From positions 496,001 to 560,000 of the forward strand of contig MU401454.1 in assembly GCA_022579005.1 (NCBI GenBank): a DNA stretch of 64,000 nt. Reading direction: 5' to 3'. The notes under the pieces are model-generated. The model was not told the DNA's origin. It saw only the letters and a list, made by a program, of their open reading frames with translations, and searched no databases. How positions within the stretch are numbered: position 1 is the first letter of the stretch; the number at the start of each line of letters is the position of its first letter. Position numbers and translations under genes: made by a program. This DNA is from Poronia punctata (taxonomy: Eukaryota; Ascomycota; Sordariomycetes; Xylariales; Xylariaceae). This document shows, in pieces, positions 10,191-22,861 of this stretch.

Positions 10191-13100
10191 ATGCCATCCT
10201 TCGGGCGCATCGGCAAACTTAGCAATCGATCTCAGCATAATCTGCTCGAGCAGCAGCAACAACAACAGGCAAAACAGGCACAGCAACAGCAGCAGCAACA
10301 ACAACAACAACAACAGGCCGCTTTGCAACATCAGATTCACTTACAGCAGCATCCGCATCAGCACCAGCCCTCATCCGCCGCAGTGGGTAGTGGAGGTTCG
10401 GTTGCACTGCCCCTTTCACAACCCTCGTCGTCCACGGCCTCACCGTCTTTGTCTCAACAAAGCCCTGCTCCCTTGAGAAGAGTGTCTACTGCTGGTATTG
10501 GCTCGGAAACTTCAAACAACCCCCCATCAGCCTCGTCTGGGCAACCACCGTCACTTGGCTCCACCGATTCGTTTCATCGCCAACACCCACAGCAACAAGG
10601 ATTGACGTCGCCGTCACCGTCGCAACAGCAACAACAAGCCCATCTAGTGTCTCAGCAGTCGGCACAGCAAACACATTCGCAACAGCAACGTCAACAACAT
10701 CAACCCAACTTCCCATTAGTCAATCTGAATAACGGCCACTCTCAAGGGTTACGCAAAACCAATACCAGCTTGCCGCCCCCACATCCCCAGGGGCCAAACG
10801 CGATACCCCTCAATCAGCCCAATCCCAGTAGCCATAATCATAGTCACAGTCCAAGCTCTAGTCCTATTCCTAACCCCAATCCCAACCTCAACACCAATCC
10901 CGCCGTGTATAGTACATCACGGCAGCAGCAAGTGCCCCACGACAACTTCGCCCAACTTGTCTCGCGCTCCCAGTCGGCGGCGCGATTCTCGCAGGTTATT
11001 GCTCCACTGCAGACCCAGCCGCCATTCGACATTGGCATCGCGTCGAGCTCGGCCGACGACCTACCACACACCGCCTCGGGCACTTCGTCGCCTACGCTCC
11101 ACCAAGGTCCGGCCCCGGCACCGCACGGCCAGTCGGCACCCAGCGAGAAGCGGTCGGCCCGTAAGCTGTTGAAGCAGTTCATCACCGGGTCCAGCCGTCC
11201 GTCAGCCGACAACTACTCCAACGCATCGCACGACAGCAAGGCAGCCGCCGCCGGAATTGTCCGTAGACCGTCGAAAAGGTCAAGCAATATTCCGAAAGGG
11301 AATTCCCTATTGACGAGGTCCATTGATCATCCAGATTGGGTTGCCCCACAAAGGTCGAGCTCAAGACCGCAGCTTCCACAGCAACAGCAACAAAACAGCC
11401 AACAACGTCAACAGCAACCACATATTCAACCGACATCAAACCAACCTTCCCCCACCCAAGCTCTGAAAGAATTGGACAATTCTTATCCTCTCAATCGATC
11501 CAATCAAGACTTGATTGCACGTAACTCCCAAGAGACTCTCCCGAAAAGCATTCGACACGTTTCTGCAGAGGTAGCCGAAAGCTCACCTTCCGACCAAGAA
11601 GATCTAGCATTTCACCAGCAACAGGCCATTGCGCAACACCAAGCTCAGCTGCTTCAGCAACAGGGCCACAGTCAAACCCCACCCCCGCCTCCACATCAAA
11701 CCCAGTCGCAGACGGAAGCACAGACGCAACCCCACCCATATCAACCACCGCCACAACAACAGCAACAAGAACAACAACAGCTATACGGCCAGATTGTGGT
11801 GGATCCGGCGCAAAGTCCATACCAGTACGGAAACCCACGAGACCAATACCAAGAAAACACCACGCCCTCGGGTTATTCCGGGCATCTGAGCACCGAGACC
11901 ACACAACCGCCCAACCCAGAAACAGTCTCACAACTGTCGCATGAATCACCCGCAACCGACTCGGAGAAACAACAGGAAAACTTCCACTCGGCACAAGAAT
12001 CCCCAGCCGTAAGCCAAGTCACTCAAGAACCACATCTCCCCGTCGTGCAACAGTCATCTGCGTCTCAAGGGATGGCTCCACCAGCACCACAACCTGGAGC
12101 TCCAGGCCAGGGCCGTAGATCGGCGGACAACGACAGTAGGTTGCGAGCGGTAGAGCCGCCTCCCGGCCCGCCGCCCTCGTATCGGCACAGCCAGGGCCCA
12201 CTCAACGCATTGAGTTCTCTTCCGCCCACGCCCGGAACTAGCAATGCTCCATCCAACTTTCGCCCAGCCGCTACTGGGGACCGGCAGCAGTATGAAGGCC
12301 CCGTAGCAGAAGAGCGCAACCGTACAAACAGCCCTCAGCCATCCGAGGCGGTGGACCATGAGAAGCAATTCAAAGATCTTAGTAAGCACGGACGCAAAAC
12401 ATGCCATGACAGAGCACTTACTTGTGAATGTAGTTACGAAGTATAAGAACGTCAAGAGACTCTATTTCGATGGCAAGACACAGATCGAGCAGATGACGTC
12501 TCAAATAGAACAGCTACAGAACGCGGTGGCCAACCAACGAATGTCGCAATCGCGGACCGCGCTCGACGACAACGAGTACTCGACACGGTTCAATCGACTC
12601 AACGGAGCCATCAATAACCTGTCCTTCAACATCCGCAAGGACTGGCGCACCTTACCCGGTTGGATCGAGCGATACGTAAGCCCCGAGGCGGTCAAGACAG
12701 GCAGGCAAGAGATGACGGCTGTCGGGCGGGCCATCATTTCACGGTGGGTCATGGACGAGATCTTCAATAAGTGCTTCCACCCGGGACTCGACTTCAACCT
12801 GAGTTGCCATCTCAAGCAGATTGAGCAGAACATTCGCAAGTTTTCCTACACGATGACCAGCCAGGAAGAGTTCGATGCCCTGACGGCCAAGGTGGTTGCG
12901 TGGCGGATGACGACGCTCGAGGGGTTACAACACATGCTCAACTCACCCGAGAGCGTGGAGCACCGTGCAGACTTTACCAAGATGACGACGAGTAACCTCA
13001 CCGCAGCGCTATATCAATATCTTTCCGACCCTCCGCCCGCAGGCGTGGACGGTAGCGCGTCCATGATCGTCGAGTTGGCCGTGGGAATAGCGGCCAATCT

Positions 13101-13497
13101 ACCGCTGGAGAGTCGCGACGTGGCGTTGTCATTCCCCATGCCGGGAGACGCGATACAGCCGGATATCATGGATGTCGAGAAGTCGTCTCTGCCACCGCTG
13201 GCCGTATCCGAGACGTCGGAAGAAGGGGAAGAGACCAGCACCAAAGACAGCGACCAGGCGAGCCGGCGCAGCGAGCGAACAAAGAGTGGTATGTTGACAA
13301 TGCTAGGCGGCGTGCCGCATTCCGCCAACAGTAGAAAAGGTAGCACAGCCTCGATCCTGACTGACACGGCGACACCGGTAGCATCAACAGCGACACCACC
13401 GGCCAAGGAGAACACTGTCCGCTTCGCGGCGTTCATGGCAGTCGAAGTACGAGGACGTCAAGTCTTGCAGAAAGCACCGGTTTGGACCCTGGGCTAG
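10191..13497 (+). CDS. Glutamine-rich, low-complexity protein with a conserved C-terminal region (function unknown)
   Basis: Two exons, 10191-12381 and 12434-13497, give 1084 residues. The 52 bp intron (GTAAGC...GTAG) joins FKDL to ITKYKNVKRLYFDGK; reading through it would end the first frame at 12446. Residues 1-720 are disordered and extremely rich in Q, P, S and H, with poly-Q runs near residues 20-45, 150-170 and 520-530; a basic patch (SARKLLKQFI, about 325) lies within. Residues ~725-960 are different: a predicted coiled coil (KTQIEQMTSQIEQLQ), then a folded-looking segment with STRFNRLNGAINNLSFNIRKDW and FHPGLDFNLSCHLKQIEQ, which is probably the conserved part. The tail is acidic then S/T-rich. 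I do not recognise the family. The Q-rich half resembles prion-like or condensate-forming regions. Confidence 0.8.
10250..10317 (+). repeat. CAG/CAA coding repeat (poly-Q)
   Basis: Mostly CAG and CAA codons, broken by a short GCAAAACAGGCA segment, encoding Q-rich text near the N-terminus of the Q-rich protein. Mixed CAG/CAA use suggests it is older or more stable than a pure CAG run. Confidence 0.85.
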
Positions 13498-14665
13498 ACG
13501 GCATGGCGTCGGGAGAAGAAAGAAGAAGGGAGATAGAGGCCTTGGTCTAGGCTGGCAATTTCACGTTGCAGTTGATTCCGAGATTTACAAAGAGACGTCC
13601 TTCTCCTTTAGGAGTACCAAACCAGGCATCAAAAGTATGGTTGACGTATTGGCGGCTTCTCGGAAGAGCGTAGGATGAGGCTGAAAAGACACGGAAGATG
13701 AGGTAGAGAGACCTTTCTCTATATATATTTCTGTTCTGTCCAGCGTTCTGGCTATAGGAGCTCGGTCTGGACTATAAACAAGATTTACTTGTACAAGGGT
13801 CAAAACGGAATGGTGAAACGTTGGTTGGATCTAGTCTAATGGATTCATCGATACCCATTAAAGGGAGCAGCAGGACGGTGGCAATCAGTTTAATAAAAGA
13901 GAAGAATTCTCGGTGTCTTTACGTTTTCTATAATGACTGTCATTATGAGATACCTACATAATGTTCTTGATAGGTTTAATTCCGGTCTGATCATTCTGAT
14001 GCAAGAACATAAAACGACTATCCTACATATGGTTAAGCCTTTGCCAAGGAATATAAAATGGGCGGATCTGAGACGAGGGATCCAAACACCGCCTTCCTTA
14101 ATAAGCATACCTACCCACCTCTTGGTCTTGATATCCTGAACATACCCCTCCAACTTCATGGACACACTTGTAAACAATGACCATTAGATATTAACATTAG
14201 TGTTAAACCATGGTCCTCTAACATATACACGTAGATTCATGTTTTATAATAACATGCTTGGAAAGGGATAACCTTGGGTTAAACACGAATTGGGTAGCAA
14301 CAGATTTGTTCACATCTATTAAGACATATTGTATTTGTAGCCATATGTGGATCTGTACCTATCATGTACATACCTATGTTGAGGCGGGATAGCTCCGTGT
14401 TATGTACTTGTAAATGGATATTTCTAACCTAGGCGGGATATGTTTTAACCCCACCATTTGTCTGGTCTCTGAATACCTTCAATCAATAAAACCTACTTAC
14501 CTAACCTTGCCCAGCCAGAGTTTTTGAACTGAAAGTATAAATTACCTATTCTGAAATAAACAAAACAGCCAACAACATACTGGACAAAAACCAACACACT
14601 GGTTAAAAAAAAAACCCTTTACCTTTTTTTCTTTTTTTACCATCACACAAGGGAAGGTAATAATC
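13498..14665. other. Intergenic between the Q-rich gene and EFM4
   Basis: Presumably the 3' UTR of the Q-rich gene and the EFM4 promoter. AT-rich, with no frame that looks like protein. No specific element recognised. Confidence 0.4.
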
Positions 14666-15785
14666 ATGTCTTCGAAACCAGCACATCTCGAACCCTCGAA
14701 ACTGGGCACCAAAGAATAGTATGTTTTTCTCTCTTCTAACATTTCCCTCCGGGAAGTCATTTTCCATTTTCCATTTTCCATTTCCCATTCTGTTCTGTTC
14801 TGTCCCAGTTTCTGTTTATTTCCAGCTCAGCTCTCCATTCCCAAAAACGCAAAACCCAAACCCCCCAAAAGAAAAAGAAAAAGCTAACGTCCAAAAAAAC
14901 AGCTGGGACGCCCTATACTCGACCGAGATAGAAAACCACACGCACGACCCAACAGACACGGGAACGGCCTGGTTCGACGATTCCGACGCGTCGAATCGAG
15001 TGATCGATTATCTAGAAGATCTTTCCCTTTCCTCCCCTCCCCCCCCTTCAGCGCAAAACGAAAACGAAAACAAAAACATCAACATCAACAAAGAAACAAC
15101 GACCTTCCTAGACCTAGGCACGGGAAACGGCGCCTTGCTATTCTCCCTCCGAGACGCCGGGTGGAGAGGATACATGTTGGGCGTGGACTATAGTCCGTCG
15201 AGTGTCGAATTTGCCCGGAGGATTCAACAATCCCGCACCTCTTCTCCCCCAGAAGAAGAAGTTCATTTCTTAGAACACGACATCCTAAAAACCACCACCC
15301 TTCCCCCTTCTTCATCCTCTTCTTCTTCTTCCCCCCGTGAATTCGACATCGTCCTAGATAAAGGAACTTTCGACGCAATATCCCTCTCATCCGAAACTAT
15401 ACCCCCAACCACAACCCCAACAACCACAACCACCACAACCACCACAACCACCACAACAAACACCACAAATAACAACATCAACGAAAATCCCCGCCGCATC
15501 AACGAAATCTACGCAAGTCGCGTCCTACCCCTCGTGAAACCCGGCGGTTTATTCCTCGTCACGAGCTGTAACTGGACAGAGGCAGAATTACAGAGTTGGT
15601 TTCTGGATCCGAGTACTTCTTCGCAAGATATAGAAAACGACGACGACGACGACGACGACACTCACTACTGGGGTTTTGATGTCTTTGGTCGGGTAGAGTA
15701 TCCCAGTTTTAGCTTTGGTGGGGTTAAAGGGCAGACGATAAGTACTCTGTGTTTCCGCAAGGTCAAGAAGGAAAGAAGGTCGTGA
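14666..15785 (+). CDS. EFM4: Protein-lysine N-methyltransferase EFM4 (eEF1A methyltransferase)
   Basis: Two exons, 14666-14718 and 14903-15785, give 311 residues. The first exon encodes MSSKPAHLEPSKLGTKE; a 184 bp intron (GTATGT, branch GCTAAC, CAG) then joins it to Y-WDALYSTEIENHTHDP, as in EFM4/See1 homologues. The seven-beta-strand SAM fold is clear: motif I is FLDLGTGNGALLFSL, the next acidic loop is GVDYSPSSV, and the post-I region is FDIVLDKGTFDAISL. Family role: methylates a lysine of elongation factor 1A in the cytosol. The domain carries low-complexity inserts absent from compact homologues: poly-Ser after HDILKTTTLPP, a poly-Thr/Asn run before NENPRRINEIYASR, and an Asp run near residue 275. 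An alternative start at 14721 inside the intron was discarded. Confidence 0.9.
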
Positions 15786-16468
15786 AACTAGACGAAAATG
15801 AAAAGAATTGAAATTGAAACAGCCTGCGAATTGACTGGTTGCATCCTCATCTTGCAAATCAAAGAGTTTCCGAATTTATCGAGTTATAAAGGTACCTCTA
15901 TAGGATACGTCTGTCGTTTCTTCAGTCTATAGCAGAGACTATATTCCTGATACCCCTCCGTAAGACTATTGCTGGCACCCTGCGATTAAAGATATCAACT
16001 TTTCTCTTTCATAGGATAGAACTTGGTAGCCACTTTGATGACATATACCCCTATTCTCAATGCCATCACCAATAACTTCTGTCACGGTTTGGGCGTATTT
16101 GTAATTTTTACAGAACTGTTCATTGCTCATTCAGTAAGCGCCATCATACTATGGTGCCCCTGATTTGTTCATCTCTGGTCTATTGAATGATTTTCCTTGA
16201 CCTTGAAACAGAAGCTGAAGAGTAGGTACTACCCGGCTCTATGTCTGTAACTCCTAGCTCCTCCCCTATTTCATTTCTCTACGCCCGAGACGGGTGGAGT
16301 GATGTAGGTAACAGATATCCCGGTGGACAGTAATCTGCAATAGCTCAACCATAATAACGACCTACTGGGTGGCGTGGTTCGAGGCGGAGATTTATTAGGA
16401 TGAGAGCTGAAACGCACGACCATGACAAGGTGTCTGGAAGTTTATCCTCTTTACGACGTCTTGATATC
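15786..16468. other. Convergent intergenic region EFM4 / TPD3
   Basis: Lies between the two converging stop codons and so holds both 3' UTRs. No gene or notable repeat seen. Confidence 0.4.
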
Positions 16469-18781
16469 CTATGGTGATGTGTTCATTGGCTCTCCTCCAC
16501 CGATGCCCGGAATGGCTGCCACAGCAGTTGTGGCAAAATATCGTACGTCCACATCATCGTCCTTCTGTAACTTTTCTAAGCCTGGCAATATGCGCTGCTG
16601 GATCAACTCGGTCGCCTGGGGCGACGGTGTCGTGTCCGTCTTGCCCGCCTTCTCCAGAGTGTAAATCGTACCCTCGTCAGGCAGTCGTTTTAAGACGTTA
16701 ATCAGCTCAGCGTAGGTCTTGGCTACGTTGAAGCGGATATTTGGGATTTCGTCGTCGACTAGCTTCTCTAGCATCGGTAAGATCGACTTTCCAATCACGT
16801 CGAGACTGACGACGGTAGCCAAAGTCTGGGCAAGTTAGAAATATCACTCATGCACGCATCGTCAGGGAGGGATATACTTACCGAGATGGCGAAGCATGTC
16901 GTCATGCGATACAAGTAGTTAGGATGCGACCCCATTGCCATGACCTTTGGGATGATGGCCTCACTTGCCCATTCGACCCCAAAGACCTCTGTGAGCTTTT
17001 TGAGATTGTGAGTTGCCGCTTCTCGGATGGAGAAGACCGTATCCCCAAGCCATCCCATGCAGAGTCCGCCAAGCTTCTCATCGAAAAACTTAACGCCGAG
17101 TTGGCCGGCAAGGAGCGGGATGTATTCGATTATAGCAAGTCGGACTCTCCATTGTTTATCTTCGGCCAGCTGGACGATGGCAGGCAGGAGTGACTGGGAC
17201 AGGAGGTCGATGCCGATAACTGTACTGGTTAGATAGGGGATCGACGCAGCTGAGGGTTCGCAGTGGGTGTCGACAAACCTTGGTTTACAAGCTCCAGTTT
17301 GGAGATGATGTGGAGACGGACCTCGGGGAACTCGTCTTTTAACATTTGCAAAAACATGGGAAGAAGGTGGTCAATAGTCCTGAAGCGAAAAGGGATTAGC
17401 ATGGCCTCGACAGAAACCGGGATGGCAACATAAACACCTACTCCTGCTTGCCCAAGATCGGGGCCAACCCGCTGATTTGCGTGCCAAGCGCAGCACGTAC
17501 GTGCTGGGATTGATCTGACACCAGGTCTTCCACAGCACCCATGATCTCCTTGAGAAGTGTCTCTCGATCGACCAGACCACAGAAGCCAGGGATTTGGCCC
17601 GCAATGGCAGTCCGAACCTCGGCCTCGTTGTCCTTTAGTAGTTTAACAAAGGAAGGGACGAGATCCCGCTGGACAACCTCCTCGTCTACCGCCTTGGCGA
17701 TCTGTGTAATATATCATCCGGTTAGCCCAAGCACACGTTGGCGAAAGAGAGATTGCCTGTACCTTTTCGAACCTGTCGGCGATCATATACCGGACTCTCC
17801 AACTCTTGTCTTCTATCAGATTCCGTAGAGATGTAAGTAGCACACTGTGGCTGGCTTGCTGCTCTTTGGGAACCACTTCGGCGATCGAGATTAGAACCTC
17901 GACCGTCAGGAGTCGCACGCTATCTTGATCATCCTGAGAAAGATGCTGAAACAGGGGTATCATCTCCTCAATAACCACAGGCGCAGACATCTCCTTGACG
18001 AACTTGGCTAGGTTGGTAGCAGATTGCCGGCGAACCATGGGGGTCTCGTCGTGAACCAGAAGACCAAACTGTGAACGCAGGGACTCTTGCAGCGGTTGAG
18101 ACACCTTCTTGTACGGCGTCGTGTACAAACCACAGCCAGAGACCTTGGATGTAAACCAGTCGGCTTTGCTAAGACGGATAGTGAGCGGAATAAAATATTC
18201 CTCTACTTGTTGAGGGGAAAGTTCTGCGCAGATTTTATTCAACGACTCGACAGCCTGGGTAGGATTTAGCTAATAGAATCGATCAAGAGGATTGCGGCGA
18301 GTAGACGAACCTTGTCTCTAACGACAGGCTCTTCGATGGCAGCAAGGTTCTCGAGGGGCGATAGGAGGACATGGCCAAACTGGGGGCCACCGACGTACTC
18401 GATGAAGTTGCCGAGCTCCTCACTAAGGGCAACGAGTACCTCATCTTCGTCCTCGACCGACTCTGGAATTGGTGTTAGATTCTGACTCGTCTAGTAAACA
18501 GGGGCATGGACAGGGGCATGGAAAGGGGCATTGCCTGACCATCGAGAAAAGGGATGAGTTCCTCGCGAGTGCGCTCGGGACCTAAAGCAAGCGCGATCGT
18601 AGAGAGACGGTGGATGGCATTGAGTCGAAGAAGTACATCGTCGTGCTGCGAACGAGGTTAGAAATTACAGTGCGCACACGGAGAGTCTTGGTCGTATATC
18701 ATGCTATGGCCTTACCTTTAGCTCATCAATGAGCACGGCGATGGGGTAGAGCTCGTCGGTCGCACTAGGCGCGTCAGCCAT
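16469..18781 (-). CDS. TPD3: Protein phosphatase 2A scaffold (A/PR65) subunit
   Basis: Eight exons on the minus strand: 18781-18716, 18645-18540, 18462-18311, 18254-17763, 17701-17442, 17379-17279, 17219-16882 and 16825-16469, giving 623 residues, close to yeast Tpd3 (635). All phases close, and the protein reads as HEAT repeats from end to end. Diagnostic stretches are [85 protein letters not shown] and [19 protein letters not shown]. Role: rigid scaffold holding PP2A catalytic and regulatory subunits. A GCC GTG..CAT GTC CCC-rich repeat (GGGGCATG) sits in the second intron. Initiator [17 protein letters not shown] fits the family. Confidence 0.95.
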
Positions 18782-20320
18782 GGCGAATTATGGGAAAAAT
18801 GATTACTTGGCAGAACTCGAACGACTGCTGTCTTCTAGGGCTCAAGGGACCAAGTATGGTGGATATCGATGTGGGATAGCCCAAAATAGTACGACGGCGG
18901 CGAGGACGACGAGGACGATAAATGTTGGTAGGAATAAAGGTGGTGGGTGGTGATGTTGATCGCGTGGGTGGAGTGATGCAATAAGGTCAGGTCAGGCAGG
19001 CGGCTTTAGGTCAAAATGGGGTTCCAGATATGCAACTGCTCGACTTTGGTTGCTTTTGACTGTTTTTATTGTTGTCCGTTGACGCCAGAGTGGTTTGTAT
19101 AAGGTCAAATCGTATCTATGAGCGCCAGGGACATCAACGATCGAAAAGAAGAGGCCGGTGGAGGGGTATCTAGCATATGGACATTCGTTGGCTGGTTTGC
19201 GGTGGGTTGTGATGATGGTCTATCAAAGATAGGAAAGGCAAGCCAAAAGAGGTTGTCGGCTGTACAGCGGGTTGGAGGGCTGGAGCTGGCGCTGTCTCCT
19301 TGTCTTTCGGCATCTGGATAGGGACCTTCAAGCAGCGCCCCCCAGAGTCGGGTTTCCTCCCTGGAATTTCAAAGTTCAAACAAGGAAGAGAACATCGGAA
19401 GTAATGGCTGCTTCTCATTGGTTCCTACTTCAATCAGGGCCCCATATAAATAGAGACATGTACCTCTCCAGAGATGGTACTTCTAAGGCTGAGTAACTCG
19501 ACCTTCAAATGCTTACCGTTGAGGTACCCACGAATACCAAGTACATCACACCTACTGAATGTAATCCCAAACCCTGTTGCTGCATACATCACGTACGAGC
19601 ACATAAATAACGATAGATGCTACCCGACATACGTACAAATGTTTGGCGGGGTAATGTCGTCAATGTCCCTGAAAATGTCGGGTATTGAGGGTCGATATGT
19701 ATTGCTCGTACTATTACAAAGCGATCTCATAATAAGTGTATTTCTTTCATTCCAACGTTCCCACATTACTATCATGCTAGCATGCTAGAACACAAGAGAC
19801 CGGCCGAGAATATGTAGTAGAAGGAGATATACAGTCTTTAACCAACCACGCTGACATACGAGTAATAAAGCTCCAAGTCCGCTCATCTGTAAACCTGTAG
19901 CTAACCGAAACAGAACGCTCAAGGCATAAGAAATACAAGCTAGGTAGCACCATTCCCCCAAACTCCTGTACTTTACCCTTGCTTTTCAAAACGCTAGACC
20001 CTTGACGACTTGTACTGAGTAGACTACTCCTCGAACCTCTCCAACCAGTGATACGTTCCCATTTTCATGCCTACCCTTATATATTCCCGTCGGATCACTT
20101 CTCCATGTTGCTGTTGTGGGAAAAGTGTGATACAGGCATTGTAGAGAAATGTATGTACCGGGAATGGCCCGGACTATTTGAAGCGCGCCCCTTCAATGCG
20201 GGTTTAAACAACAATTCGCACAAGGATTCTTGGATATGGGAATGGTGGTAATATATTAATGACCGTTGAGAAACAACGCGTGATTAGTGTCCTCGACGGT
20301 GGCTTTCATGACTCTGTATG
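18782..20320. other. Intergenic, promoter side of TPD3
   Basis: Holds the TPD3 promoter near 18782-19100 and the 3' end of the YMR1 transcript near 20320. Short frames in both strands look random. Confidence 0.4.
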
Positions 20321-22861
20321 CTAGCTGTCTGTTACCGTGATTGGTGCCTCGCTGCCGTCGTTGTGGCTTTGCAATGGCAATGGGTTCGCTATGTCCGCCA
20401 TCTCCTCTCCGCCCTCCGCCTTGGACGAACTGTTTTTAGTGGAATTGCTCTTGTCTGAGCCGCCAAAAAGCCCACGCCCCAGGTCAAGGCCGGTAACCCC
20501 CCCTCGAAGCTTAGCTAGGTTTGCAGCGAACGCCCCCGGCCCATCAGCGCTGGCACTTTGCTTCAGCGTTGCAGGGGGTTTGTGTCCTGGTGTAAGAGCC
20601 TCGTGGGCGGTTTCCACCGCGGCGAGTACACTCCGAGTGCCAGGTAGACTAGAGGGCTTCGGGCTGGAAGACAGTTGCGGCGACCTACTGCCACTCTTAC
20701 TCGGAGAGCCACCCGGCGAAAGATCCAACGACATGGCGTAGCTCCCTACCTTCTCCTCGTAGGCCGCAGCCTGATCAAGGTAACCATTCATCTCGGAATC
20801 TGACCGGCCGAAACATTGTGCCCACCACCGCACGTCGTTTAGCTTCGGGAACAGGAGTCGCTCACGCCCGCTCTGGCGGTCATCGACCGTGTCATCATAT
20901 TCTGGATTTAGGAATTCATGCTTTCGTGACAAAAAGTAGTCCCACACTGACCTCGTCCTATCACGAGCTCGCGCGTCGATCCGCTGCTTCTCGCTGTTGT
21001 AGAGAAATGTGCCGTATTGCCCGGCATGAAGATGGTATAGAAGCCGACGGAGGAACCGTTCGTTAAACTCAAACCGTGTGGGGTGCTGCCGTAGGAGCTG
21101 CCATGTAGCGTCAAGGAACTGATGGAAGACGGGCGAAATTTCGTTAGGGCGGGTAGCTTCGCTGGCTGGTGGGGAGTCTGTCGACTTCTTGGCCTGCGTG
21201 CTTTCGCCAGGGGAGCCTTGGTCCTCGCCATCGCCTTCTGTACTGCTTTCCTGGGGCTTGCTCCGGTGGAAAAACCGCCTAGCACCGGCAAGCGCGTTTT
21301 CGAGAGCCTCACCGGCCCTGCCATCGGCATCTCCTGGTTGGATCGCCGAGCCAGCCATTGAATCTCGTTCGACGACGAACCATTTTTCGTGACCGAGTGG
21401 CCCAGAGCGTTGTTGAAACATATGGCCGAACGACAGCCAGTCTTTTTCAACCAGGACAACGAACCCCTCTATCGTACGGTAATAAGGGTCCAGCATTAGT
21501 TGAGAGAGTGCGGATAGCTGGCTCGTTCGATCCCATCCATCCGAGCAGTGTATTAATACATGAGAATGGTTTATTCCCACTTGACGTGCGATTAGAGCAG
21601 AACCGTCGAGGATTCCTCTTATATGCTTTAGCCAGTTGCTCTTGATTAGTAGTTCTCGGTTTGGAGGGAGCTTAGATATATCACCGTCTTTGATCGCGTC
21701 TATGACGGCGTTGAGAGATTCTCTCATGACGTGTATATTGTCGATATTGAGGTAAGCCTTTTTCGCAAACGGATAGTATTCCATATTCTCCGAACCTTTC
21801 CCAACCATTTGCATCGCTAGAGCATTGATGGTAGGGCGCGCGTCTACGATAAGATTGCTTTGCTGGGCGCCGTATATCCTCTTGGCCGTCTGCGAGTCGT
21901 CGTCGTATCCCGCGATTAATTCATCTTCAAGCCTTTCCGTATCAGTGGTCTCAGCGCTAGAGCGGCGGATATCAACTTGACTGGATGCCGGGCTCGGTTC
22001 CGCCGTTTCAATCATTGGCGTCTCGATGCCGGTGAATTCGATAGTCGCAGACGCAGAAAAGCATGCGCTTACAAGCTTCTCGTCTTGTATACTCCGGTTT
22101 CCCCTGAAACCGACTAGAGGCTGGGAGCTCCGCGTGATGGAACAGTTGTTGAGCGAATGGAGGTACGTCAACACCGGTATTCGAGCCCTCGACCGATATG
22201 GACCGGCATATTTGATGACGTTGTCCGAGATCTTGGACGGAACAACAAGTAGTCCCGGGTAGGTGGGGGAGAATCCATAGTCCTTGTTGATGGAGGAAAT
22301 CCGCCAGCCTCGATCCACTGATTTTGTGCTGATACCCTGCCGTCTGAACTCGGCTCTCGGGTCGTATAGGCTCCAACCGTCAAGTGGCTTTTCAATTTTC
22401 AGAGGTTGATAGGTAAAAGCGTACAGCTTCTCGATCGATCCCAAGCGACAGGTACGGTGGCGAATGTGTTCGAATGCGTCTCGTGAAGCTGCGTCATCGT
22501 GGAAGAGGAAATTTATCAAACTGAAGTCCCTGCCTCTTATTCTTATGGAGGAAGGGCGCCCGCTTGCACTCGGACATAGCCTAAAGGTACAGTGGGCTAT
22601 GATGGGATATGCGATATAAGACTCCCTGTATCTGGGAGGTTTTGGAGGCGAGACATCGCCGTCTGGGGGAGTAACTGGTTGTAAGAATACGATATGATGG
22701 TCCGTTAGGCGCAGTTCGCCCGAGTACTTATCACCGAATCGGACAGCATCGACGTTGGGTATCTAGCGGGACCGTGCCGAGTAAGCATAGGATTCAGCAA
22801 CTACAACCCCCGGTCCTGTGCCACCAACTGAAGCAAGACGTACGCTTTTCACCTGCATCAT
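20321..22861 (-). CDS. YMR1: Myotubularin-family phosphoinositide 3-phosphatase (YMR1-like)
   Basis: Two exons, 22861-22844 and 22762-20321, give 819 residues. The 18 nt first exon (MMQVKS) is inferred: a strong GTACGT donor and CTAG acceptor join it to IPNVDAVRFGDKYSGELRL, the start of a GRAM-like domain (roughly residues 7-110). The open frame continues well upstream of the first internal ATG at 22519. The phosphatase domain carries the CX5R active site in VLIHCSDGWDRTSQLSALSQ at about residue 412, with the family-typical DPYYRTIEGF and VEKDWLSFGHMF following. An insert rich in charged residues and serine (about 500-545) precedes HQFLDATWQLLRQHPTRFEFNE. The tail after about 700 is disordered. 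Role: removes the 3-phosphate of PI3P and PI(3,5)P2 on endosomal membranes. Longer than yeast Ymr1 (688). Confidence 0.9.

Noticed and set aside
10219..10443. Minus-strand ORF with poly-Val/Ala opposite the poly-Q region
   Set aside because: Antisense translation of CAG/CAA repeats. The same holds for the minus-strand frames at 10486-10716, 11182-11439 and 11491-11994.
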